Below, piece by piece: positions 53,621 to 61,603 of a stretch of DNA of 64,000 nt (positions are counted from its first letter, which is position 1; each line of letters opens with the position of its first letter). A program made the translations under genes and the position numbers. Where the stretch lies: contig JALQYJ010000009.1 of NCBI GenBank assembly GCA_023254175.1, positions 49,957 to 113,956 of the forward strand. The letters run 5' to 3'. The DNA comes from Runella sp. (GTDB lineage: Bacteria > Bacteroidota > Bacteroidia > Cytophagales > Spirosomataceae). A model generated the notes under the pieces. That model ran no database searches and had not been told where the DNA came from. It worked only from the letters and a program-made list of their open reading frames with translations.

Positions 53621-54811
53621 TTACAAATCTCGCTCAACAATTTGCTGGCTATGCTTGTGTTTCAAAATGATTTTATGGCGCCCATCGTGGGTTACCTCCT
53701 CTTTGATAAGGTAATAATTCTCATCGTAGCCGACAAGGGTCTTGGCTTGAGAAAGCCCTTCGTGTCCACGCCATACAGGCAAGTCAACAGGCTCCCACTG
53801 CTTGGTTTGAGCCGACCGGTAAGCCGCATCAATAACGGCATTAACGACGTAGCCATCATAGAAGGTTTCGGCGGGCGTTGTTCCTTGTTCAAACGAGTTG
53901 AACATGTCTGTAAACATATGGTTATATCCTAGGTCATTTACTTCATCCCCCACTGGGAATAACCACCCTGTATTACTTTCTGCTTTCTCAGCCACGTAGT
54001 CTCCCCCTTTGCCACTGGTGTACATTTCAAAGCCTGTACGCAAAAAATTATTAATCCAAATAGTGCCTTCTGTTCCCATTACTTCGTCTCGTAAGTCCAT
54101 CCCTCCTCTGAAAGTCCAGCTAACTTCTAACTGTCCAATGGCACCATTCTCGTATTTTACGAGTGCAATCGCATGATCTTCGGCCTCAATGGGTTTTACT
54201 TGCGTAGCAGCCCAACACATGACCTCAACGGGTTTCACGTCTTTTCCGATAAAGTTGCGAGCAATTTCAATACAATGGCACCCCAAATCTAAAATACACC
54301 CACCTCCAGCTTGTTCTTTGTCCCAAAACCAATTACTATGAGGCCCTGGGTGTGTCTCCCGGGATTTTGCCCAAAGAATTCGCCCTAAAGCCCCATCTTT
54401 AACGCTCGAAAGCGCTTTCAAAAACTTAGGGGTATAACAGAGATCCTCAAGATAGCCTGCAAAAATACCTGCTTCTTCTACAGCCTGCATCATACGGAAC
54501 GCTTCTTCGGCATTTCTGCCAAGAGGTTTAGTACATACAACAGCTTTTTTATGTTTGACACACAACATAACAGCAGCTTCATGGAGGTTATTGGGCAGAG
54601 CCACGCACACCATCGTCACATCTGGATGTGTAATCACTTCTTCCATATCGGTTGACCAAAAAGCGCACTGGTAGTCGTCTGCAAATTTTTTGGCATTGGC
54701 TTCACTCCGCGCATAAATCGCAACTACCCTATCGCGACCGCGTTGACCATGAATTGAATCGGCGTAGAAACGCCCGATAAATCCCGAACCAAGCATGGCT
54801 ATTTTTTGCAT
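53621..54811 (-). CDS. Gfo/Idh/MocA-family oxidoreductase
   Basis: 396 residues from the ATG at 54811; the in-frame start 10 codons upstream is rejected because the Rossmann motif follows at once (AMLGSGFIGRFYADSI). VCTKPLG corresponds to the EKP motif, and GGCILDLGCHCIEIARNF is the substrate-site helix with the conserved Asp and His. Such enzymes oxidise or epimerise sugars and inositols with NAD(P). Substrate unknown. It stands alone. Confidence 0.9.
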   Translation of the reverse strand: MQKIAMLGSGFIGRFYADSIHGQRGRDRVVAIYARSEANAKKFADDYQCAFWSTDMEEVITHPDVTMVCVALPNNLHEAAVMLCVKHKKAVVCTKPLGRNAEEAFRMMQAVEEAGIFAGYLEDLCYTPKFLKALSSVKDGALGRILWAKSRETHPGPHSNWFWDKEQAGGGCILDLGCHCIEIARNFIGKDVKPVEVMCWAATQVKPIEAEDHAIALVKYENGAIGQLEVSWTFRGGMDLRDEVMGTEGTIWINNFLRTGFEMYTSGKGGDYVAEKAESNTGWLFPVGDEVNDLGYNHMFTDMFNSFEQGTTPAETFYDGYVVNAVIDAAYRSAQTKQWEPVDLPVWRGHEGLSQAKTLVGYDENYYLIKEEVTHDGRHKIILKHKHSQQIVERDL

Positions 54812-54870
54812 ATCATCTGATTTATTGATAAGTGGAAACAAATTTTAGAAAAAAGCATTTACCGCAAACT

Positions 54871-54901
54871 TTTTAATGATGAGTTTTTGTTAGTACTTTT
54901 G
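54871..54901 (+). promoter_or_regulatory. Promoter of the MerT-like and His-rich genes
   Basis: TTTT at 54871-54874 (one mismatch to TTTG), 19 bases, then TACTTTTG (54894-54901), a full -7 match. Predicted start near 54908 leaves a very short leader before the ATG at 54922. Confidence 0.6.
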
Positions 54902-54921
54902 CAATACAGTTGCAAATAGGT

Positions 54922-55467
54922 ATGTCAAGAATAATTTCAGTAACATTAAATGTTGGTTTAACAGGGCTGGTACACTTACTATGCTGTTGGTTGCCCTTAG
55001 TTGTAGTCCTGTTTAACGGCGCTTCTGTAGCCTGGTTGGTAGAATACCGTGCTCCGCTAATGGTACTACAGTTAAGTGTTTTAGCCTGGTCGTTTTATGA
55101 TTTGTATTTGCGCTCTTCTCACGTAGCTTCTGACTTTGAAAAACGAGTTTTTTGGACAGCAGTCGCACTTACTATTGTGTTGAACATCATTCCTCACCGT
55201 TATTTTCAAGCTGAAGATAGCCGCTTAGCCCAAGCACAGTTTGAGCGCATTCGTAGTACCCGCGTAGCTCAGTTCGAGTTACAAGAGCCGCCAAAATCAG
55301 TTGAAAAACTAAGTAATACCCTTCAATCGGTAGAAGGGGTTGTTCCTTCTCAAATCAAACTTAAAGCGGAAGTAGTATCCGTAAGATATTATTTGGGAAA
55401 AACCTCAGAAGAAACTATCTTGGCGACACTTCGTAAGCAAGGATACGAAGCCACCATGATTGATTAA
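54922..55467 (+). CDS. Membrane protein with MerT/MerC-like helices and a degenerate HMA-like tail
   Basis: 181 residues from the ATG at 54922; a TTG four codons earlier is possible. Three helices (about 6-32, 40-60, 75-95). The first contains LLCCWLPL, a vicinal Cys pair like those of MerT/MerC mercury or metal transporters. The last 65 residues have the beta-alpha-beta-beta-alpha-beta pattern of a heavy-metal-associated domain (VEGVVPSQIKLKAEVVSVRY, then LRKQGYEA) but lack the CxxC. The His-rich lipoprotein follows 22 bases later. A metal uptake or sensing role is inferred. Confidence 0.6.
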   Translation: MSRIISVTLNVGLTGLVHLLCCWLPLVVVLFNGASVAWLVEYRAPLMVLQLSVLAWSFYDLYLRSSHVASDFEKRVFWTAVALTIVLNIIPHRYFQAEDSRLAQAQFERIRSTRVAQFELQEPPKSVEKLSNTLQSVEGVVPSQIKLKAEVVSVRYYLGKTSEETILATLRKQGYEATMID

Positions 55468-55489
55468 CTAATAAATTCGAACCTCAAAG

Positions 55490-55978
55490 ATGAAAACATT
55501 CATTTACCGTACATTCGTCTATGGCTGTGTACTTGCATCGTGTAGCCTAGTATTCGTGGCTTGTGAGCCCGAAAAAGACCCCAAAATGGAAGAAGCAGGA
55601 AAAATCCACTTAGCTTCGATGGAAATTGAGGAATCGTTGCACGAACAAATTGAGGGAATAGACTCGTTGAAAGTAGTCTTGAACGATAAAAAGAAAACAC
55701 TCACTGACGCCGCCGCTATTGCAAGTATTGATTCTACCGTAGCAGCATTAGACGCTGTGGCAAAGTCATTTGAGGAGTGGGAAGAAAATTTGGTTGAAGT
55801 TCCTGGACTTCCCCACGAACATCATCACGAAGGAGAAGAGCACCACCACGACCACAAACCTACCCCTGAGGTGTCTGGCGAGCAAATGATTGAAATTCAG
55901 AAAGAAATAAAAACGAACATTGAAAAAATCAAGTCCGATTTGGAAAGTGTTCAAGAAAGGGTGAAAAAGGTTTTATAA
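55490..55978 (+). CDS. His-rich lipoprotein, putative metal-binding
   Basis: 162 residues. Lipobox VFVACEP. The centre carries HEHHHEGEEHHHDHK (about 109-123), a strong candidate for binding zinc, nickel or copper, flanked by coiled-coil-like acidic helices. It is paired with the MerT-like membrane gene upstream, which supports a shared metal role. No family recognised. Alternative: a metal buffer for the cell envelope. Confidence 0.7.
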   Translation: MKTFIYRTFVYGCVLASCSLVFVACEPEKDPKMEEAGKIHLASMEIEESLHEQIEGIDSLKVVLNDKKKTLTDAAAIASIDSTVAALDAVAKSFEEWEENLVEVPGLPHEHHHEGEEHHHDHKPTPEVSGEQMIEIQKEIKTNIEKIKSDLESVQERVKKVL

Positions 55979-56038
55979 TTGATATGTCGATAGTCCATGG
56001 TAATTAAAATCATGGACTATCGACCCTGTACTATAAAA

Positions 56039-57010
56039 CTACCGAGGTACTTCTATTTTTTGCAGAATTTGGGCTACTACCTCGTCAGGACCTGTCCCTT
56101 CCATTTCCCGTTCAGGTGTTAAAATGATACGATGACGCAACACCGAAGGAGCTAGCTGCTGAACATCTTCTGGCGTCACAAAATCTCTCCCTCGAATCGC
56201 AGACAATGCCTTAGCACTATTAAGCAATGCTACCGACGCCCTTGGTGAAGCCCCCAAAAACAACGACTTATTGTTGCGAGTTTGCACGATTATTTGGGCG
56301 ATATACTCCAATAACTTATCTTCCACATGTACTTGATGTGTTTTACGGCGTAGCTCAGTTAATTGCTCGGGCGATACAATGGCCTGTACTTTAGCAATCG
56401 CCTCGGCCATGTTAAGCCGTAAATGATGCCCCCTTAGCACTTCTATTTCTTGTTCTTGAGTTGGGTATTTCACCATAATTTTGAACAAAAAACGGTCTAA
56501 TTGTGCCTCGGGCAAACGGTACGTCCCTTCATGCTCTACGGGGTTTTGAGTTGCCATCACAATAAAGGGGCTACCCATAGGATAAGAAATCCCATCAACT
56601 GTCACTTGCCTCTCTTCCATCACCTCAAATAGTGCAGCCTGAGTCTTAGCAGGTGATCGATTGATTTCATCCACCAAGACGATGTTTGAAAAAATGGGGC
56701 CTTTCCTAAACTCAAAGTCGGTATGTTTAGGATTAAATACAGAAGTCCCTAATACATCTGAAGGCATTAAATCGGGTGTGAATTGAATACGGCTGAACTC
56801 TGTCGCAATGGTACGCGCCAAAAGTTTCGCAGTCAAAGTTTTTGCCACCCCAGGAACGCCTTCGATAAGGACGTGCCCATCGGCCAAAATCGCTGTCAAC
56901 AACAACTCAATGGTCTGCTGTTGCCCCACAATAATCTTCCCAATTTCGGTTTTAATGGCCGTTATCGCATTATTGAGGTCTTGTAAGTCGATGCGTGATT
57001 CAAACTCCAT
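56039..57010 (-). CDS. MoxR-family AAA+ ATPase
   Basis: 323 residues. Walker A GVPGVAKT (51-58), Walker B VLVDEINRSP (111-120), sensor 1 in MATQNPVEHEG and the YRLPEAQLDRF arginine-finger region. MoxR proteins assist assembly or activation of partner proteins, often with a DUF58 protein. It is last in a three-gene run with DUF4350 and DUF4129 genes. The DUF58 gene that normally follows is absent here, since a convergent gene ends 60 bases away. Confidence 0.94.
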   Translation of the reverse strand: MEFESRIDLQDLNNAITAIKTEIGKIIVGQQQTIELLLTAILADGHVLIEGVPGVAKTLTAKLLARTIATEFSRIQFTPDLMPSDVLGTSVFNPKHTDFEFRKGPIFSNIVLVDEINRSPAKTQAALFEVMEERQVTVDGISYPMGSPFIVMATQNPVEHEGTYRLPEAQLDRFLFKIMVKYPTQEQEIEVLRGHHLRLNMAEAIAKVQAIVSPEQLTELRRKTHQVHVEDKLLEYIAQIIVQTRNNKSLFLGASPRASVALLNSAKALSAIRGRDFVTPEDVQQLAPSVLRHRIILTPEREMEGTGPDEVVAQILQKIEVPR

Positions 57011-57025
57011 AAGAGAAAATAGCAG

Positions 57026-58213
57026 TTATTTAACTCGTTCGTAAAATTCTTCGATGCGACGATTTAAGCTCAAGAGAGCCCACTCAGACAAGCCCGTTGT
57101 TCGCTCGGCATGGACTATTTCACTGAATAACAGTTCAATTTCCCTTCGAGGTAAGCCTGTTCTTTGAGTTAGCATCTCTTTAAATTCATCGTCGATGGTA
57201 TGAGTACGCAAGCCAAAACGCTCGCGGATGTAAAGCAGTAGATGGTAAATTTTCTTTTGAGCGATCTTACTATGGTCACCTTGTTGAAAATACATTTTTC
57301 CAATGTTTTGAACAAACTCAAGGGAGGTATTTTTGGGCATCGGAATCACTGGAATAATCCGTTGAGTACGTTTTCCTGCAAAAATGGCATACAACAAGAG
57401 CCCAAATAGAATCAAATAGAAGGCCCACTCCAAAGGGGGCTGCGTCATGATATAGCGAAACGTCGACCGATTATCTTCCCCAAAACGTCCCTGTTTGAGG
57501 TATTCGTCCCAATAAATTGGCAATACAGGCAAATAAGACAGTGATTTGAAAGCAAAATCAGAAGTTTTGGGAGGGAGAGCGTAGTAATTTGTTAGTGCTA
57601 TTGGTAAATTATGCAAATAAAATGCTCCCTTTCCATAAACAACCTTCAAGAAAATAGGCTCATTGCGGGCGTTTTTAGCCAAAATTGTCACATTTTTTCG
57701 CTTTTTTACCAAAAAATAGTTTCTTCCATCGTCTTGTGCATAAACATACCCTCCCTTTCTAGCCAAGTTGGGATTAACGAAGTTCATAACCAAGGCAGTA
57801 TCTCTCAATGTGGGCGCTTTCAACGTTGCTTTTATACCTAAAATTTTCATCAGCGTGTCTGGGAAATCATAGGCAGAAATAAATGCGTTATTTCCGCGCT
57901 TTACATAGCGCAGCAGTTGTTTCTGGTCGTTGAGGTCAATAGCAAAATTTTCACAAATAAAAATGTAATTGCTTTTGGGCAAGTTAGAATGCTCAGAAAG
58001 TTGATTGTAAACAGGAATACGAAGCGATTCTATTTGCTGATTTTTGAAGACATCGGTTAGTAATTCGTACGTTGCCTTTGTGCCAAAAGGGATTTTATCC
58101 TTATTAGAATACGTAGCAGTCCAATCAATCGGTTTGGGTCGATAATACTCAAACAGACCGTAGGCAACCACTGTTGCTACCAAAAACCACGAATAGTTAC
58201 TGCGCCAATTCAC
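57026..58213 (-). CDS. DUF4350-domain membrane protein
   Basis: 395 residues starting at GTG (58213). N-terminal helix (about 8-24), then a periplasmic DUF4350-type domain of about 220 residues (SNKDKIPFGTKATYELL), a helix about 265-285, and a cytoplasmic tail. Starts 11 bases after the DUF4129 gene and ends 15 bases before moxR. In relatives these proteins form an envelope-located partner of MoxR; the biochemical role is unknown. Confidence 0.82.
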   Translation of the reverse strand: MNWRSNYSWFLVATVVAYGLFEYYRPKPIDWTATYSNKDKIPFGTKATYELLTDVFKNQQIESLRIPVYNQLSEHSNLPKSNYIFICENFAIDLNDQKQLLRYVKRGNNAFISAYDFPDTLMKILGIKATLKAPTLRDTALVMNFVNPNLARKGGYVYAQDDGRNYFLVKKRKNVTILAKNARNEPIFLKVVYGKGAFYLHNLPIALTNYYALPPKTSDFAFKSLSYLPVLPIYWDEYLKQGRFGEDNRSTFRYIMTQPPLEWAFYLILFGLLLYAIFAGKRTQRIIPVIPMPKNTSLEFVQNIGKMYFQQGDHSKIAQKKIYHLLLYIRERFGLRTHTIDDEFKEMLTQRTGLPRREIELLFSEIVHAERTTGLSEWALLSLNRRIEEFYERVK

Positions 58214-58224
58214 ATTAGAATGAT

Positions 58225-58956
58225 TTAGAGTCGGTTTGAAAATACGACAAATTGTTCTTTCAGTTGTAAAAACTGGGATTCGGTGACTCCAAATTCACCG
58301 TACCACACGTATTCAAACTGAAAAGTAAGGCGCTCAAAGTCCTCTTTAAAGCTCGTTTGTTGTAATTCTTCCAAATAAGTACGGTTAGTTTTGGTGGGTT
58401 GCCAATGAATCCATTTTTTATCTGTCAATTGCTTCAATGTTTTGAGGTAATAAAGTCGAGTCGCTAAACGGTAATTTTGGGCTGCGACGGCTTCTTCAAT
58501 CAAACCCCCAAAATCTAGTTCATGGATATTTTCGGTGATGCGGTTATAGGTCCATACTTCTTCTGATTTTTTTGCAAAAAGCCCCCCGATAAACTCCGCT
58601 TTGTACAACAGCCAAATGACTAGCCCAGCAATCATTACTAAAAACACGTACTGCCAAAAGTCTTCGTAAGCACTACTTGTCAAAAAATCGGCAATTATTT
58701 GGTCTAACCAATTCCAAATACGAGTCAAAGGATTATCGGGCGGAGGTACGTCACGCTCGTAATTATAATCTCGGCTAGAACGATAGTCGTCAAGGCGTTC
58801 CTCGGAAGGTAAACGAGGCGTCATTTTGGTTCTGTCTAAAGCAGCAGGAAGGCTAATAATATCTTTTACGCTGGTTTTATGATTATTGTCTTGAGCATTG
58901 ACCCAAAAATTTAACCCCAAACACAGCAAAACCCAGCATTTTGTTTTTAGAAACAT
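58225..58956 (-). CDS. DUF4129-domain membrane protein
   Basis: 243 residues from the ATG at 58956; the TTG three codons earlier is less likely. Signal peptide (ending WVNAQ), a periplasmic part, one membrane helix (about 104-120), and a cytoplasmic C-terminal DUF4129 domain (LYYLKTLKQLTDKKWIHW, about 164-240). First gene of the MoxR run. Confidence 0.82.
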   Translation of the reverse strand: MFLKTKCWVLLCLGLNFWVNAQDNNHKTSVKDIISLPAALDRTKMTPRLPSEERLDDYRSSRDYNYERDVPPPDNPLTRIWNWLDQIIADFLTSSAYEDFWQYVFLVMIAGLVIWLLYKAEFIGGLFAKKSEEVWTYNRITENIHELDFGGLIEEAVAAQNYRLATRLYYLKTLKQLTDKKWIHWQPTKTNRTYLEELQQTSFKEDFERLTFQFEYVWYGEFGVTESQFLQLKEQFVVFSNRL

Positions 58957-59010
58957 AGAAAGCAAGCTAATAACGCTTGGCCAAGTTGCAAAAAAGTCAA
59001 CAGAATTACA

Positions 59011-59040
59011 AAAAAAGCCGATACGGCTGCATCGGCTTTT
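59011..59040 (-). terminator. Terminator after the cytochrome c gene
   Basis: AAAAGCCGAT (59013-59022) pairs with ATCGGCTTTT (59031-59040); on the minus strand T7 follows. It ends the cytochrome gene before the DUF4129 start. Confidence 0.82.
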
Positions 59041-59059
59041 CTAAACTTATCGGGGTGAA

Positions 59060-59395
59060 TTATTTCTTTCCTAAAGACACAATCCACTTAGCAATTTTCA
59101 AAGCTTCATCCTTCGGTACGTTTGGTAGGGCTGCCATTGGAGGATACCCAGGCCAATTAGATGGTTGTGGGTTATAAATCAATTCTACAATTTGCTCTGG
59201 CTTGTATTTTTTCTTTGCCATTACTTCTTTGTAGCCAGGGCCTACCAGTTTTTGGTCGGCTTTGTGGCACGCTAAACACGTATTTTTCGTCAATAAAGCT
59301 TCAATGTCTGCAGGGATTTTAACTTGTGCATTTGCGGCAGTAGATACTGCCAAGCAAGCACCTGCCGCTACTAACATCTTTGTGAATCGTTTCAT
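59060..59395 (-). CDS. Exported c-type cytochrome, c551/c552-like
   Basis: 111 residues: signal peptide (about 1-24, ending ANAQ), one haem site CLACH (C40, C43, H44) and Met ligand M87 in YPPMAAL. Size and order match small monohaem electron carriers. It moves electrons in the periplasm between a donor complex and an oxidase or other enzyme. Alone, between the MoxR run and the transporter, with its own terminator and a -7-like box at 59446-59453. Confidence 0.92.
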   Translation of the reverse strand: MKRFTKMLVAAGACLAVSTAANAQVKIPADIEALLTKNTCLACHKADQKLVGPGYKEVMAKKKYKPEQIVELIYNPQPSNWPGYPPMAALPNVPKDEALKIAKWIVSLGKK

Positions 59396-59445
59396 GCCTA
59401 GGTTGGACGTTTTAAAATGAAAAATTAAGGAATCTTACTCAAATG

Positions 59446-59453
59446 CAAAACTA
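59446..59453 (-). promoter_or_regulatory. Candidate -7 element for the cytochrome c gene
   Basis: Minus-strand TAGTTTTG fits TAnnTTTG, about 50 bases before the start codon. No -33 box is in place. Confidence 0.3.
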
Positions 59454-59500
59454 TAACGTTTTGCTAAAGAAATTATGTAAAAAAGGCAAAAGATTATTTT

Positions 59501-60808
59501 TTACATCTCTACGGATTTCATTTTCGGAATTAATAAATGGATAAAGAGCAAAGCCACCAAATAAGTTGAACTAGCGATAAGAAATAAAGGCAAATACCCC
59601 CACTGTACCCGAATAGGCCCCGCCACGGCCGCTAAAAGCGCTCCACCAACCGCTCCCGAAAAGCCTCCAATTCCCGTTACCATGGCCACGGCGCTTTTGG
59701 GGTATAAATCAGAAGCAATTGTATAGACATTGGCCGACCACCCTAAATGCCCTGCCGCGGCAATGGCAATTAATACAGTCGCGATGTACACATTTTGAGT
59801 TTGAGCCGCAAAGAAAATTGGGACGACACAAAGCGCACATAAAAGCATGGTCGTTTTTCGGGCGCGATTCAGCGACCACCCCATTTTCATCAATCGCGAT
59901 GATAGCCATCCAAAAAATATACTTCCACCGTCCGAAATAATATAAATAACCATGAATGGTAAACCTATATTTTGTAAATCAAGACGCTGAGTAAGCGACT
60001 CGCTCGAATTGAAAAAATCGGGCAGCCACGTCAAATAAAACCACCAAACTGGATCGGCCATAAACTTTCCAATAATCAATGCCCACGTCTGACGAAAACG
60101 CAATAAACGCCACCAAGTAACTCGGCCTTCAATTTCTTCGGGTTGATTATCTTGCATGATATACCTCAATTCCCGCTTCGATACTTTGGGGTGGTTTTCG
60201 GGTTTCTGATAATTAAACCACCATAAAATCAAAACGACAAATCCCAATACCCCCGTCGTCATAAATGACATTCGCCAACCGTACTTGAGGGTCATCCACG
60301 GAATTAGGGCAGCCGTAATGATAATTCCGACGTTGGTGCCTGCATTAAACAAACCAGTAGCAAACGCCCGTTCTTTTTTAGGAAACCACTCGGCGATAGA
60401 TTTGATACTAGAAGGAAAGTTACCTGCTTCGCCGATTCCAAGCGCAAAACGTGCTGCTAGCAATCCCCTAAAATTTCCCATGTAAGCAGTCGCTACTCCT
60501 GCCAAACTCCATAACCCAATGGCAAAAGATAGCCCTTTGCGAGTTCCTAGACGGTCAATGAGCCAACTAACTATAATAAAACCCAGAGCATAGGCTAGTT
60601 TGAAAGCCGTATCTACCCATCCGTACTGAATTTTGAAGGTATCCAAATCGTCTTGGGTGAGGGTGTACGAAAGCGGCACTCCTAACATTTCTTTCCGAAA
60701 CGCATCGTCGAGCATCGAAAACGACAAAACGTTTCGGTCAACATAGTTAATCGCCGTAATCAAGAAGAGTAGAAGTACTATCCGCCAACGGAAGTTATGG
60801 GGAAGCAT
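59501..60808 (-). CDS. MFS transporter, anion:cation symporter (hexuronate/ExuT-like) family
   Basis: 435 residues, 12 predicted membrane helices. AINYVDRNVLSFSM in helix 1 and ALGIGEAGNFPSSIKSI in helix 4 are signatures of the ACS family, which takes up hexuronates, sialic acid-like sugars and organic anions with protons. No sugar-acid catabolic gene is adjacent, so the substrate is unknown. It is divergent from recX. Confidence 0.9.
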   Translation of the reverse strand: MLPHNFRWRIVLLLFLITAINYVDRNVLSFSMLDDAFRKEMLGVPLSYTLTQDDLDTFKIQYGWVDTAFKLAYALGFIIVSWLIDRLGTRKGLSFAIGLWSLAGVATAYMGNFRGLLAARFALGIGEAGNFPSSIKSIAEWFPKKERAFATGLFNAGTNVGIIITAALIPWMTLKYGWRMSFMTTGVLGFVVLILWWFNYQKPENHPKVSKRELRYIMQDNQPEEIEGRVTWWRLLRFRQTWALIIGKFMADPVWWFYLTWLPDFFNSSESLTQRLDLQNIGLPFMVIYIISDGGSIFFGWLSSRLMKMGWSLNRARKTTMLLCALCVVPIFFAAQTQNVYIATVLIAIAAAGHLGWSANVYTIASDLYPKSAVAMVTGIGGFSGAVGGALLAAVAGPIRVQWGYLPLFLIASSTYLVALLFIHLLIPKMKSVEM

Positions 60809-60878
60809 TTTAAAAGGATGTTAGAAGGGTTTGGAAAAACGGTGCAATTTACGGACTATGTTCTAAAAGTTCTATTGT

Positions 60879-60886
60879 TATTTTTG
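60879..60886 (+). promoter_or_regulatory. Candidate -7 element for recX
   Basis: TATTTTTG fits TAnnTTTG and lies 16 bases before the recX ATG, implying an almost leaderless mRNA. The -33 box is weak. Confidence 0.4.
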
Positions 60887-60902
60887 CCAAAACAATTCAT
60901 AA

Positions 60903-61370
60903 ATGACTGAACGCCAAAAACAAGCCCTCGTCAAAGCCGCTGCCTTTTGTGCATACCAAGAACGTAGTACCAAAGAAGTAAAACAACGGCTGTCCGAACT
61001 CGAAATCACTGACGATGAGATAGAACCCATTCTTCACGAATTAATTACCCAAAATTACCTCAACGAAGAACGGTTTGCCAGGGCATTTGCAAGGGGAAAA
61101 TTTCGAGTAAAAAGATGGGGGCGCATGAAAATTCGTCAAGAAATGAAACTCCGTGGCTTATCGAATGACTTGATTCAAAAGGGACTTACCGAAATAGATG
61201 GCGATGAATATGAAACCGTTTTGCAAGATTTACTCATCAAAAAGGCACGTACCCTCAAAGGTGAGCCTACTGCCACCAAACAAAAATTGGTGCGTTTTGC
61301 CCTCAGCCGAGGTTTTGAAAGTGATATCGTTTGGGAATTGTTAAAAGCAATAGATACCAAAGATAAATAA
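60903..61370 (+). CDS. recX: Regulatory protein RecX
   Basis: 155 residues with the three tandem three-helix repeats of RecX: AAAFCAYQERSTKEVKQRL, LNEERFARAFARGKFRVKRW and RFALSRGFESDIVWELLKAI. RecX binds RecA filaments and limits their growth and recombinase activity. recA is not adjacent, which is common in Bacteroidota. Confidence 0.92.
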   Translation: MTERQKQALVKAAAFCAYQERSTKEVKQRLSELEITDDEIEPILHELITQNYLNEERFARAFARGKFRVKRWGRMKIRQEMKLRGLSNDLIQKGLTEIDGDEYETVLQDLLIKKARTLKGEPTATKQKLVRFALSRGFESDIVWELLKAIDTKDK

Positions 61371-61372
61371 AC

Positions 61373-61598
61373 CACCGACTTGATTTTACAAATTATGAAT
61401 ATTTGGAGCCAGAAGATATAAAAGCCTGTCTATTGTATGCTTCGCTTATTGCCAACGCAAAAATGATTGTACCAACATTGCCTAAACCCGCTTGATTTGA
61501 TAGACCTGCTTGAAAACAACCTTGCTCAAATAGTTGATTTATTTGAACAAGGTATAAATTTTGTAATTTTTGGGCGAGAAGTAGTAATAGCTTATTAA
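61373..61598 (+). pseudogene. Remnant of a DUF433 antitoxin and DUF5615 toxin pair
   Basis: No start codon opens either frame. From about 61376 to the TGA at 61493, LDFTNYEYLEPEDIKACLLY matches the C-terminal helix pattern of DUF433 antitoxins. In another frame (61491-61598, stop TAA) LDLIDLLENNLAQIVDLFEQ, ending VIFGREVVIAY, resembles the C-terminus of DUF5615 PIN-like toxins. These two families usually lie in this order as an overlapping pair. Both fragments are C-terminal only, so the region looks like a decayed, internally deleted toxin-antitoxin locus between recX and argH. Confidence 0.4.
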
Positions 61599-61603
61599 GG
61601 GGT

